Of a DNA stretch of 64,000 nucleotides, positions 21,343 to 33,238 are shown one piece after another. The stretch is from Phycomyces nitens. Its lineage: Eukaryota > Mucoromycota > Mucoromycetes > Mucorales > Phycomycetaceae. Under the pieces are notes generated by a model, which did no database searches, was not told the origin of the DNA, and worked only from the letters and a program-made list of their open reading frames with translations. The number at the start of each line of letters is the position of its first letter. Position 1 is the stretch's first letter. The position numbers and the translations under genes were made by a program. The stretch lies in NCBI GenBank assembly GCA_022702545.1, contig JAHRBC010000007.1, positions 62,001 through 126,000 on the forward strand. The letters run 5' to 3'.

Positions 21343-21359
21343 TGGAGGTCGTGCTGAGG
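21343..21359 (+). promoter_or_regulatory. Probable tRNA primer binding site
   Basis: TGGAGGTCGTGCTGAGG begins one base after the LTR end. TGG is complementary to a tRNA 3' CCA. I cannot name the primer tRNA by eye. Confidence 0.55.
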
Positions 21360-21451
21360 AAATTCAATAACCATAACGTGTTGAGCATCCTTTAAATCAA
21401 TTATACCAAGAAAACCCTTTTTATTTTGAAAAAAAACCTTATCTACCGAAA

Positions 21452-22273
21452 ATGACCACAAGTTCCAAGTTCCTGGCTCCTCCCGAAACATTCACTGGTT
21501 CCGGAATACCTGACCCCCTCTCATGGCTCCAGCACATGGACCGAATCCGACGTGCGGTCGGAATGTCCGATGAGGAAGCTCTCCTGGTTGCTGCCACGCA
21601 CTTTAAGGGGAACGCCATGCGATGGTGGAACATATACGAGCAGAAAATCTCCAAGTGGGAAGATTTTGAGAGAGCGTTTAAGAAACAATTCATTTCACGA
21701 CATCTGGAGGATGCCTGGTGGAATGAATTAGATACCATCAAGCAACTGCCTGGTCAAATGGTTGACGACCTGGTACTTCGTCTTGGTGAGCTGTTTTCAT
21801 ACCTGGGAATCCATAATGAGCAGCAGAAGATTCGTGTTTTCCTTCGTGCAGTCAATAACCAAATTGGTTATATCCTGGAGCAACGAGGAACACCTGGGAA
21901 GATGGACGAAGCCGCAGCCTTGGCCCGTAAAATCGAGTTGGTTGAAGACAAATATCATCACCCCTACCAAGCTGGAAACCGACAGGAGCCCCAGAACAAT
22001 TGGCGTGCCCCATCCTCCACAGTTTCTGAGTACCCGGAATCGTTCCATTCCACGTTGAGTTAGCTAGTAAGAGGGATCAACGCTATTCAGATCCAGTTAC
22101 AGGATGCCACACCAACTCCTGCTCCTCCTCCTCCTCCACCAGTGCCTGCACCGGTTCACCACCAGAGACCTGCTTTCACCTGCTTCGAGTGTGGCCAAGA
22201 AGGCCATAGGAAGATAAACTGTCCGCTGTTGCAGCAAGCTGGACCGTCGGGAAAAGCCAACAGGCAACAATAA
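21452..22273 (+). pseudogene. Gag polyprotein with CCHC knuckle, one nonsense codon
   Basis: ATG at 21452. Residues about 30-150 match the retrotransposon gag fold by motif (RWWNIYEQK ... KKQFISRHLEDAWWNEL ... LPGQMVDDLV). The frame is stopped by TAG at 22061-22063 but continues in the same frame through a Pro-rich linker to CFECGQEGHRKINC, a canonical C-X2-C-X4-H-X4-C nucleic-acid-binding knuckle, then TAA at 22271-22273. Pol follows in the -1 frame, overlapping the gag end. Confidence 0.88.
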
Positions 22274-22349
22274 CGAGGGATGTCGTCGCCCCCAAAACTA
22301 AAGTCAATCCCTCAAACCCAGTAAATGTTGTACAGAGCGCAGCGGTTTA
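22274..22349 (+). pseudogene. Start of pol, first piece (before element Q)
   Basis: The -1 frame relative to gag is open here and rejoins the frame at 28830 after removal of Q and one TTA. It probably begins upstream, within the end of gag. Confidence 0.7.
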
Positions 22350-23628
22350 CACTACGGCTAAGAAATCGGCAGTTATCTACCGTTTTGGTCACATAACTAC
22401 CGTTTTTTTGGTGGGGCAAAACGGTGGATATGACCCTGTGTAAGGCGAATTTGGTAGTAGCTACCGTTTTTATAGTGGCGAAAATTGGCAGATAACTACC
22501 GTTTTGGTCACATAACTACCGTTTTGGTAACATTGCTACCATTTGTTTGGTGGGGCAAAACGGTGGATATGACCCTGTGTAAGGCGAGTTTGGTAGTAGC
22601 TACCGTTTTTTGCTAATAAAAAAACGGCAGATAACTACCGTTTTGGTAACATAACTACCGTTTTTTTATCCAACCAAAAATGCTTCCGTTATATACTATA
22701 ACCTCTCTTTTATAGTACTCTATTTGATAATGGGTTCTGCTATTCTTTTACGACCATTCTTTTGAAAGAATGGTTTATTCTTTATTATAGAATGTCTTGA
22801 TTTAATTCATACCGTATTTTGTGCACAATTATTATAGAAAAATACTTAAAACTAATGCTATTTAATATTATAAAACATATATAGTACAAACCTTTGTTAT
22901 AAGCTATACACGCATGATAATACTACGTTGATATACATTAGATGATCCTTAACATTCATTAATTGCTAAAAATTCATTGTGGTCAGAAAAATAAACAATT
23001 ATATAAACCTAGTACATTATTTTGTACTGCTTACAAGTATATATTATACTTGTCAATTACTATACCATGCCTCTTGTATTGAATGATTATACTGAAAGGG
23101 ATCTCCAGATATAAACACCATATGTAATAGGAGGTGAATAGGATATGCATGGTAAAATTAGTTGAAGAAGAATATAATTATTAGACAATCGTCTTACCAT
23201 AGAAAATCAACTTTGGCATATTCAAATCATATGATTCAAGACTGATTCGAATCTCATTGTAGCAAACAGAGTAATCAGCTCATTAGAAAAGAAAAGTGTA
23301 TATCTTACAGAGATTGCCAAGTGTAAAAAGGACAAACCGTATTGTAATATAGCCGTAAAAAGTTTTCGCTCTTTTGTTTCTGGGGGAAAAAAGAGCGAGC
23401 TGCATTTCATTCCTAAATCAAAGGTAATCGAGCTAAAGATGGTTCAATCGGGATGTCAATCAGGTGTTTATAACCGTGCCGATCTTACATGAAGGAGGCT
23501 CATTTGGTTTTATTTCAAAGAGTCAATACAAAGACAAGACAAGAGAAGCAAAAAAAAAGAAAAAAAGCACACTAAGCATATGCTAAAAAATGCAACGGGG
23601 CCAATAAGAGTCGGCTAAACAAAAAATC
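22350..23628. repeat. Left subterminal and 5' non-coding region of element Q
   Basis: 22350-22690 has three degenerate copies of an about 100-bp unit with CTACCG/CGGTAG palindromes and the phrase GGATATGACCCTGTGTAAGGCG. 22700-23600 is AT-rich and distantly related to 10640-11900 of element D. No gene seen. Confidence 0.7.
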
Positions 23629-24653
23629 TTAAACCCTTGTTCTCTTTCTCTTTCGTACTGGCTCAACACTTGGCCTTGGTGGTGTAGAGCTATATCAAAC
23701 AGTAGAAATATTATGTTAGCATTGGATTAGCAACAGATGAGCAACAACAAAAACAACTTACAGCACATCTGCCATGATCGGTGATTCAGCGCCATCGTCA
23801 GTCTGACCTGCCTCATCTGATATAGAAGAAGTGCTTGCTCCGTCCTGTTATAGCATAATAAAAATATCGTGTTAATTATAAATTATTCAAACGGTTGTTA
23901 ATTAATAAACTTGCCTGGCTGTTGTCTACCATTCTTCTCTTGTGAGTTTGGCTGTCGCTTTTGAAGGTGTCACGAAGAAGATTCTTCGCACACCACATTC
24001 TTTTGCACTTAAAGATGTCAAGGCCACTGTCCTTGGCAAGTTTTTCCAGATGCATCATATAATATTCCCTTTGATGCTCTGGAATACCTCTCCATTCTTT
24101 CTTAATTGCCGGATAGTCCTTGTCAATCAAGTCGCGCTTGGTTGCTCGGGCCAAGGTTTTGAGCAAAAGACGCTTCATAGTCAATTCGTGCTCTGTCAGA
24201 AGGACCAACTGACACAAAGATTGTCCTTCTGGGACCTCCTTGCACTTTGCTTCCCAGTCTTAACGATGAAGCATTTGCAGCAGTATGCTATACCGCTGGC
24301 TATCATGCTTTCCTTTGAATTCTCCATCTGTATCAATCAATCGTTTTCCAAGCCGATTAGGATACTCAGTTAATTGAGCCCTCTTCACAGACTCGGCCAC
24401 ACGCTCAAGAGCTAATAGTAAATATATGTATATGTATTAATAAAACGATTGAATGCAAATAAGATAAGGAAACAATCTTACCACTTTGCTCCATGATACC
24501 CTGCTGTATTACGTTTACTTCTTCTTCATTGATTTTTGAGCCAAATTGGTTGTTAAACTGGTCTTGAAGACTGTGTAACATTTGTTTAATGTCTGCAACA
24601 TCACGTTCAACTTTCTTAACAGAGTTGATAAGGGTAGTGTTTATGTCAGACAT
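23629..24653 (-). pseudogene. B gene of element Q (4 exons, 270 codons, one nonsense)
   Basis: Exons 24653-24482, 24411-23915, 23844-23762 and 23689-23629. The intron after exon 2 is of the GC-AG type (CAG/GCAAGT ... ACAG); with it the phases match exactly. Exon 1 (MSDINTTLINSVKKVERD ...) is a heptad coiled coil, exon 2 a 165-residue helical, basic domain with WRGIPEHQREYYMMHLEK and CKRMWCAKNLL, exon 3 acidic, exon 4 ends RKRKRTRV (possible nuclear signal). TAA at 24260-24262 interrupts exon 2. Sequence unlike the CACTG-family B, but the order of features is similar. It is divergent from the transposase. Confidence 0.75.
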
Positions 24654-25339
24654 GTTGATAAAGTGAATTATTAATAATATAAAATATAATGAAGGTTGTA
24701 CTTTGAATTAAAGAATATATATACTTTGAATATATTATCACCTTGGTTTATTAAAAAGTATGATATATTGATATAATCATTTGCAAGGCAAAGCTAGGAT
24801 ATAATAAATGATTTACAGTTATCAGGAATATATTGGTGTGTAAATTAAGAATCAAAATATAAACGAGCCTTATAACTAATGTACCATGGAGACACTATAT
24901 ATGTAATGGTTATAGTCTCTTAATAATCTAAAGTAAATGACATGACCCTAGTCATATCATACTTATTGTAATTATTGACCGACGTGTATTTTATCTATTA
25001 CCACCATTATTAACCAAGACATGTCTTACCTATTACCAAAATTATTGACCGATAGGTAATTTAACAGTTATCGCCAACATTGAGCAAGAGACATCTCAAC
25101 TACCATTGACATTATTATCAAGAGGTGTTTTGTCTAATAGATATATTAACCGAGAAGAATTTATACTGCCATCATCATCATAATCGTCACTATGAGAAAT
25201 AGAAAAATTGCTGCAATCATTCAGTGTAAAATCAATCCATATATAAAGCTACTCTTTTTACCAAGCTATCAACATTAGATTTTTATAACTCTATATTTCA
25301 CATCCTCACCCAACCCAGCCAGTTACACTTTTTATTAAT
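24654..25339. promoter_or_regulatory. Divergent promoter region of element Q with degenerate tandem repeats
   Basis: 685 bp between the start codons. 24960-25190 holds about six loose repeats of 33-36 bp containing TATTACCA, TTATTGACCGA and AAGACATGTC-type words. TATA-like words lie on both sides (TATATATACTTTG near 24718, ATATATAAAGC near 25240). Confidence 0.5.
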
Positions 25340-28300
25340 ATGTCTTCATCCAATATCAACCAATCGAGAGACAAAATGTCTATGTTGACATACCAGTGTG
25401 CTCAGTATGCCTTGACTTTCAATAGTTACCAGCATCTAAAAAACCACAATAGACTTCACCAATGTTTGTCTGAAGATATTGAAATGCAGGATGATGATGA
25501 ATCTATGAGTGATTCAGGTAATAATACAAAAATATAATCATATTCACTGATTCACAAACACTTATTCAAAATAATACCTACCTTTTCTACAGATATCATA
25601 GAAGCCGATGAAAGCCTTTCATACAAATGTGGCTGTACTTTTGATACCACTGAGGGTAGCACGCACATATACAATAGTGAGCAAATTGGGCTCAATACCT
25701 TCACAAAAGCTGAACTATTGAGTATCCATCTCTCTCACTTGGTGGTCCAGCATAAAATAACTAGGGCAGCCTACAGAGACATTGTTAGGTTTGCTAACAC
25801 ACTCATTCGGGATCACGATGAGATCATGCTGGGTAAATGATATTACTTACTGTTATTTTACTTAACAATCACTGACATAAATTGTATCATTCATTTTCTT
25901 TTTAGAGCCTGGAGCCAAGATTAGACATGGTGAAGGAGTAGATGTTCTACTCAAGAAGAAGTCAGATCTGCAGGGCTATGAATATGATGTGTGCCCAAAG
26001 GGTTGCAAGCTGTACAACCTGGACGATGAGCAAGTTGAATGTGCAGCCTGTGGTGAACAACGGTATAAGCCAAATAACAGTATTGTTAAAGTCCCAATTG
26101 CCCAAATGAAGCTTTTGTCCATTGGGGACATTATATCCAAGATGTTGGCCGATCGAGATACCCGAGAGCTCCTACAATACAGAGCCAACAGAGAATCACG
26201 TGCCGGCGAAATCAATGATATTTTTGATGGCAAAAATTATAAGGAGCTCGTAAGACAAGGCATGTTCGCCAATCCCGACGATATTGCCTTGGGCATATAT
26301 ACCGATGGTTTTGTTAACCAGAAAAAAGCAAAGCCTCATATACCATCATTCATTTAATCATTTTCAACATCGATCCATCCATAAGGTAATTAATATTTTA
26401 AACAAACAAAATACTAATTAAAAGCTTAGATATACCACCCCATACCTCATACAACTCGCCATTTTGCCTGGTCCTAAAAAACCATCCAATTTGGATTCAT
26501 TTTTAATACCCATCATAAATGAGCTAAAGGACCTCGAAGTTCATGGCCTCATTGTAAAGCACAATGGGGCTGAAATATGCCGATCGAAAGTTCACTTGCT
26601 GCTCGCGTCTGGAGACATCCCTGCAGTTGCAGACATGGCCCATCTTGGGTCACATAGCAGTCTGTTTGGTTGCCGTATTTGCGAGACCAAGGGAAAACCA
26701 GCAGATAACAGAAGGCATGGAGTATACTTTGACGACAGCTCTGCTCCTCTAAGACCTGTTGAAGATTTTTATACCAGCAACCCTGTAAGTATATGAATAT
26801 TCAATTAATCATTCTTTTTATACTAAATAATTATTTATAATAGATCAAAAATATATACCAGCCAAGTCTCTTTACCGAGCTCGCAACATTTTCAGGTTCA
26901 TCATTTTTTGCATTAGATGAACTGCATTTAATTGCAAGAGGAATCGGCAAACACCTCTTTGAACTTATATCCGTCGCTCAATCTAAAGACAAAATTTTTT
27001 ACTATACCCAAGAAGACAATACCCAGTCAGCAGACAATTACCCTTTTTATATACCCAGATCTGACTTGGAGACCATTGGCAACTGCATTTCCAACTCTAG
27101 GCAGTTTATACCCGTTTCATTCCAAGGCAGCTTCGACAATATATTCTAGAAAATCGATGGCACTCGTGCAGTAGATTGGCTCGATTTCCTCCTTTACATT
27201 ATACCCACAGTTGTCGTCCCCTATTTACCAAGCAGGGCTGCAAAAATTGCCGTCTTGTCCTTGGTAAAAGGGTGTGCACTTGCCTTACAGTGGTCACTCA
27301 CATATACCCTGATCGACGAAATGGAAAGGTATGTCAAACAAAAGTGAATCATTACTTTTATTTAACATTTATTATTACCTTTTTTTTCAATAGGCATTTC
27401 AAAGACTGGCATGCATTCCTATTATACCAAGTTCATCAAAAGACACTATCTCGTAGTGTCTTCCGACCAGTCCAGCATTATCTCATCCATATACCCCATA
27501 TCATAAGACGCCAGGGCCCTCTAAGGAGTTATTCTACCAGATCAATGGAGAGGGTCATTGGCGTCTATTCCAAGCTCATTAGGTCAAAGTCCAAAGGCGG
27601 GCGAAATGCCAGCTTACTCGTAGAACGATTTGCGATCCACAGATATATCCATACAGCCATCGATCTTCATAACCATACCGGCATCATTCATCCTCATACC
27701 TATAACGAATCAAGTCTCATAAATATACCCAACGATGAAAGTGGTGCCCAGCTATGGGAACCATTTCATCGTAATACCCAGTTGCTTGATGATACCATTG
27801 AAGGCATAAGCAGCAACATTGTGAGAAATGCGTTGCTCAGATATTATACCCGAAATACCACCACATATACCACTGAGCTCGCTGACTCATCAATTGTTGT
27901 TGCTTCCCGCCTTTGGAAAGACTCTACAGTGTACTCTTCATCCATATACCGAAAAATGAAAAACGAGACCAGCCGCGGTAACCATCATATCATGTTTACT
28001 TGTACATATAAAAAGTAAGTATTGGTATTAGTCGAAATACAAAGTAGAGATTGCTCACATTCTTAAATCTTCATCTAGTCATCGCAATATACCCATCCAA
28101 AGCTGGCTCGTTGGCACTGTAGAGTTTTATTTTCAGCATAAAGATACCCATGGCATAACCCACTTTTTGGCATTTGTTGATGTCATGAAAGAGCATACCA
28201 CAGTGGCACATGACTTTTCTGTCCCGATTGTAAAGAAGAGACCAACTGATACCCTGCATGGACATATACCCTCACCAACTTTTGCCGTCATCAATGTAGA

Positions 28301-28427
28301 TGACATCATCCATCAAGTTGGTCTCATTCAATACCCACCAAACAGCAATCAATTTTTTGTGATTGCACCATATTTTGTTTTTAATACCAACTTACGTATC
28401 ACCAAGGGTAACCTATCAATCCTATAA
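25340..28427 (+). pseudogene. Tnp2-type CACTA transposase of element Q (7 exons, damaged)
   Basis: Exons 25340-25517, 25593-25832, 25906-26385, 26425-26784, 26844-27328, 27394-28014 and 28079-28427. Exon 1 has a C-x2-type finger near the start. Exon 3 has C-PKG-C ... C-AAC-GEQRY, the zinc ribbon typical of Tnp2, and ends in an IIFNID motif (first Asp). Exon 4 has ILPGPKK and SGDIPAVADM (second Asp). The two halves of the core are closer together than usual, suggesting a small deletion around 26385/26425. The frame breaks at about 26339-26357 (removing 5 bp would restore it) and by TAG at about 27148. The last exons match D, E and O. From 26150 on the DNA is crowded with ATACC. Confidence 0.8.
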
Positions 28428-28460
28428 TCATTCTCTTATTTTCTCATACCCAAATATTTA
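26150..28460 (+). repeat. ATACC-dense segment of element Q
   Basis: I count about 34 ATACC on the plus strand in 2.3 kb, spread over exons, introns and the 3' end, and in all three codon phases. Roughly three would be expected from base composition. The reverse word GGTAT is rare here. The aligned copies D, E and O have about one in the shared part. Confidence 0.8.
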
Positions 28461-28826
28461 ATACCAAATAAAACAAAGTGGCTAATAATGTCAAAAACAA
28501 AAATTTGGTTTCAAAAAACGGCAGTTATGTTACCGTTTCATTCACACAGGACAAAAATTATTTTTTTCAAGAATGCTCAACATCTTCAACACCAAATAAA
28601 ATGCTCATTTCGATAAACAACGTTGCCTAAAAATTTACGGGCCCTTTCTATGGTACTACAACTACCTCATTGCCAGATGAAAAGAGATTCCATGCGACTT
28701 TTATGAATCGGCATCGATGACATTACCTTTCAACCACAATCTGCGGAGAAAAAGCAGTCTAAAATCAGAAAAAACGGCAGTTATGTTACCGTTTCGGTAG
28801 CTGTTCCCACTCCTCTCGCCATAGTG
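28428..28826. repeat. Right subterminal region of element Q
   Basis: One subterminal unit, related to those of D, E, F and O but with CGGCAGTTATGTTACCG-type palindromes. It ends GTTCCCACTCCTCTCGCCATAGTG-like sequence at 28803-28826. Confidence 0.7.
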
Positions 28827-28829
28827 TTA

Positions 28830-29539
28830 TGCCGCTGAGAAAAGAGCACCAAGGAAAAAACCAGTAAATGAACCGATCAGCCGAAAAGGAAAGGAGATCG
28901 AAAGGGATAGTAGAACACTACCTCCTCTGCAGCCCAGTCAGAAAACTCCTCTCCCCAACGGACCGTATCTACAACCAACAAATCCTTACCAAGGGCCTAG
29001 GAATCCCTATGAAGGACCAAGTGGTTACAACACAGCTCAGATCACACCGCCCAACCCCAGCATACCCCAAGCTGAACCGATGGAAGGTGTGACCCAAGGA
29101 ACCAAAAGGAAAGCAAGGCAGAATCCGCCTAGGTATCTGCCTGTAGAAGTCAAGAAGAAAGATTTCTGGAACCGTCTCCAGAATCTCGATTCCGGTTTGA
29201 CTATGGCCGATTGGTTGTCCTTGGACAAGAATGCGAAAACCAATGTCAGGGATAGACTCCATTATCTTTCCCGCCAAAAGGCCCAGGGAACTGGAGCTGC
29301 CAAGGTCAACATGGTTGAGCGTGAGTCCGGATCAGAGTTCTCTGATTCAGACATGGATACTGGTACGACTACTGGTGAAGAAGAGAACAGTGAGGATTGG
29401 GACGTGGGATCCCTTTTTGCCACACACGATCAAGACTCCTTCGACAATAGCTCAATTGTTGAAACCGAGTACGATAGTGATGATACGGAGTATGACTATA
29501 AGTACGATTACAAGCAACTAGCCCACAGCCGGCCACTAA
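28830..29539 (+). pseudogene. pol of the retrotransposon, second piece (between Q and H)
   Basis: About 236 codons, all open, in the frame of the first piece. A basic, Pro-rich linker is followed by a KKKDFWNRLQNLD helix region and an Asp/Glu/Ser-rich segment leading into the protease that resumes after H. The ATG at 29080 is internal. The ending LEKRP read into the H terminus is an artefact of insertion. Confidence 0.75.
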
Positions 29540-29654
29540 CACTGGAAAAACGGCCCTGAATACACTGGTGGTATAGTAGCCCTGAACTGGTGTGAAAGCT
29601 AGTCTATTTTTCAACTTCACAGTTTTCCTTTTTTTTATTTCGAAAATATAATTT

Positions 29655-29760
29655 TACTACATCCTATTGGTTCGGATACAATGAGCATTAGAATATTACT
29701 TTTTATTATTATAAAAGTATAGCAAATAAAATACATGTAACACTCGTTTCCTTTTAATAA
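29655..29760 (+). promoter_or_regulatory. Transposase promoter of element H
   Basis: ATCCTATTGGTTCGG at about 29664, ATTATAAAAGTATAGC at about 29708, and TAACACTCGTTTCC at about 29739, the same three-block layout as in C and J. Confidence 0.55.
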
Positions 29761-31732
29761 TAATATTACAAACACAAACATCATGTCTTCTTCCAACAGT
29801 ATTTACAACACCAAGTGCTATTGCACTGTATGCGGTGATAATGAAGAAGGATTCACCTATGTGACAAGAAGAACTGTCCAACATCATAACAAAAGAGCCA
29901 GAGTAGATGCAGTATTCACATCTTCAAGGGGTATTTTATTTAAAACAACAGAGTATACTTGTATATTAATATTATATTATAAATAAAGACTCTCAAAGAG
30001 AAATGATGGAAGTTGATTCTGAGTGTAAGAAATATATTTATTTAAATGTCAATGGTGTCTAACACACTATTATATTCTATATTTGTAGCTGTCATGACTT
30101 ACCAACCTGGTCCCGTAGAAGAGGGCGGCCAAACAAATGTTCCTGTTTTGGAAATTGAGTCCATGCCTGCCAACGATGTCTCCATTGAGAATCGCGATGA
30201 TGACAATGAGATCTCGGTTGAGAATGACGATGGCGCCAGTGATGATGAAGATGTTGTTGAGCTTGAGCTTGAGGAGTTGGATGCCAAAGGTTTGTACATA
30301 ATCATTGAATAAAAGAAAAAGCCTGAAAAATTGAGTATTAATATTTTCTCTTTTTTTACAATAGCCCCTTTTGAAGCCCCTGGTATGCCTGAGAACCCAG
30401 TTCACAAGTTTATCGCCATCTTCACGGTCCTTTTTACATCCCGCTACGTGGTCAACAAGGGTTCCATTGTCTTGATCGAGTTCATCAATGAGCTCTTGAA
30501 GATTTACGAGCAGGATTTCCAGCTTCCAACAAGTCTTCTTGGGCTCCAAAGAATGACTGGATTTTCCGAGATATCCAAGGGAATCCACAGATTTGTAGCA
30601 TGCCAAGATTGCCATCAAATCTACGATGAATGCATGACAGTTCCTCCCACCTGTGTGTTCCAGAAGCTTGGATCCAACTCTGTCTGCGGGTGTAAGTTGG
30701 TGAAGGAGTCGTCTGTTGGTGCCTTGGCCCCAAAAAGGGTGTTTGTCTATCAATCCGTCAAGCATGCTATGAAGACACTCTTTCTTCGCCCTGGCTTTGA
30801 GGCCAGAATCAGACACTGGAACTCAGATCTCAAGATTCCACAGACAATGTGCGATGTCTACGACGGCGCCATGTGGAAGGACATCAAGGACATCAACGGC
30901 GCCCAGTTTACAGCGGATCCGCGCTCCCTCATGTTGGCTCTCAACATCGACTGGTTCCAACCTTTCGATGGTGTGGTGTACTCTTGTGGTGCCATTTATT
31001 TGGTCATCAATAATCTACCTCGGGAGGAGCGATTCAAGCCAGAAAACACCATCCTCGTTGGTCTTATGCCTGGACCAAAAGAGCCAAAGTCAGAGGAGAT
31101 CAACCACTACCTGGAGCCGTTGGTAGATGAGTTGAACGAGCTCTATGTTGGAATGAATATTCCAACATTTGAGAGGCCAACTGGTGCCAGTGTCCGTGCT
31201 GCACTAATGATGGTGGCGTGTGACATCCCAGCAGCAAGAAAGACCAGTGGATTCACCGCCCACAACAGCACATGCGCATGCTACAAATGCAATCATCAGT
31301 TCTCTCGTCTGGAAGGCACGACCAGTGTAGATTTCCGCGGTTTCGAGTTTGCTGAGTGGAGGCTTGCGAGTGGTGCTGAAAACCGGGTGCATGCTGAGGT
31401 GTGGAAAAGTGCAAGTACATCCTCAGAAAGACATCAGCTGGAGGTCAAAAATGGTGTTCGATGGTCGCAGCTGCATCGTCTTGGATACTTTGATCTAGTA
31501 CGTGGAACGATCATCGATCCCATGCACAATCTCTTTCTGGGCACGGCAAAAAGAATGGTGGAAAAGTGGACTGCCAGTGGTCTGATTGTAGACAGGGATC
31601 TTCGCGAGATGCAGAAGATAGCCGAGACCATGGTACTGCCTGTTGGCTACAGCATGCTGAAGACGAAGATTGGCAAGGGGTTCCCCAGGATGAAAGCTGA
31701 CGAATGGAAGTCGTGGGTATTGGTGTACTCTC

Positions 31733-32073
31733 TGTGATATTTGTAGTAGAAATTGGGACGGTGGATACTTTGAGACTCTTTATTGTGGTTTAGAAAAAGT
31801 TAAAGTATATCCAGTTATTGATTTAAGAAGTATGTTAACTTAGTATTTATAATTATTCTTATAATTCTTATCAGCTTGGATATTCATTATCATAATAGCT
31901 GTGTTATCAGTTAATAGGTATTTTGGGACTTTGTCCCACAATAGATTGGGTATGGTATTTTCATATTTGGATAAGGATTTCTGGATGGTATAGTTTGTCT
32001 TGATTTTAGATAATCCAGCTATCTGGGTTTATATATCACTTTTCTCTGATATACCATTATGCCAAATACAACA
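31733..32073. mobile_element. Solo LTR inside the H transposase (341 bp)
   Basis: Starts TGTGATATTTG and ends CAAATACAACA (imperfect inverted repeat), flanked by CTCTC at 31728-31732 and 32074-32078, the 5-bp duplication usual for LTR retrotransposons. Not related by eye to the tRNA-proximal family. Confidence 0.85.
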
Positions 32074-33109
32074 CTCTCCGGTTTTGCTGAAGTACGTTCT
32101 TCCACCAGCAAACTTTGCCAACTGGATCGATTTCGTGGACGCATGTCGTATTCTGGTCAAGCCAACAATAACGTATGATGATGTCGAGTCAGCTCACCTC
32201 CATCTCCAGCAATTCTGTCAATCGTGCGAAACGCTTTACCCTGCTACAATCCTCACCTGCAATATGCACCTGCACCTCCATCTTCGTGACACCGTTCGTG
32301 ATTTTGGACCCGTGTACGGTTATTGGCTCTTTGGGTTTGAGAGATTCAATGGCTTGTTAAAGAATATTAACACGAACAGAAGAGATGGGTTTGAGATGAC
32401 CTATATGCGAAACTTCCTGGAAGATGCATACAAGAGTGACTATGTCAATGCCGTTTTTCCCAATTCGAGCCAAGTCCTCTTTTCTCCTGTTCTCCAGAAA
32501 CTCACGTCCACCACACCCACCATCCTCTCCTCTCCCTCTACAACCTACTGCACATTTGACTTGCAAGACTTTCTTCGACTCTCCAACGATGCAACAATTC
32601 TTGTCAAAGGCAATGAACCGCTCCCTCCGTCTGCATTTCCTCTCTTGACCAGTAAGCCTTCCTCAATAAGTGATGTCCACTATCCTTTTTTGTTGGAGTA
32701 TTACAAGAAGCAGTATGACATTCCAGACCTAGTGGACTATCGTCACGCCTCCCTCTCGCCGTTTTTCGTTGATAATCAGATTGGCAAACTGAAATCAATT
32801 GATATTCTAGGCCAAACATACGTTGGCAAGAATAGTTCTGTCAGTCGTGGGTCTTTTGTCCAGGCACTGTTCCTTGGCAGATACGGCGACCATGCAAATG
32901 CGTATACTGGCCAAATCCAGTATATGTTTACTCATTCCTTCATGCCACCAACCAACCAGACAATCTGCTCAAGTCATGGAATCCAGCACACCGACACTGG
33001 AAAAATGGGTCTGAATACTCATGTGTGAGCAAAGCTGTCTACCTGAGGAAAATTAGGGCAAATTTGCAGCTCAACACCTTTTTTTGTGTTCTGATTAAAA
33101 ACGTTCTTT

Positions 33110-33220
33110 TGCTTGACCCCATTGGCTTGATTAAAAAGAATAAAACAACGTTGCTTTTTTACCACTATAAAATATTAATAAATAAAGTATATGTAACACT
33201 CGTTTCCTTTTTGTTTTAAC
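33110..33220 (+). promoter_or_regulatory. Transposase promoter of element J
   Basis: CCCCATTGGCTTG at about 33117, CACTATAAAATAT at about 33162, TAACACTCGTTTCC at about 33193. Confidence 0.55.
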
Positions 33221-33238
33221 ATTATAAACACAAACACA

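Larger units (their letters stand above)
22350..28826 (+). mobile_element. CACTA-GGC family element Q, complete (6477 bp)
   Basis: Left terminus CACTACGGCTAAG at 22350; right terminus ends CGCCATAGTG at 28826; TTA duplicated at 22347-22349 and 28827-28829. Two divergent genes: B on minus (23629-24653) and a seven-exon transposase on plus (25340-28427), both carrying inactivating lesions. It is the reference for the family, of which D, E, F and O are deleted forms. It lies in pol of the retrotransposon. Confidence 0.92.

Noticed and set aside
24960..25190. CRISPR-like or satellite repeats in the Q promoter
   Set aside because: Units are too degenerate and unequal in length; kept only as a loose regulatory repeat.
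29537..29559. Protein end LEKRP of the retrotransposon frame
   Set aside because: Those codons are the terminus of element H; the true frame resumes at 43206.
31733..32073. An intron in the H transposase
   Set aside because: The segment has TG ... CA ends and a CTCTC duplication instead of splice sites, and relatives lack an intron here.
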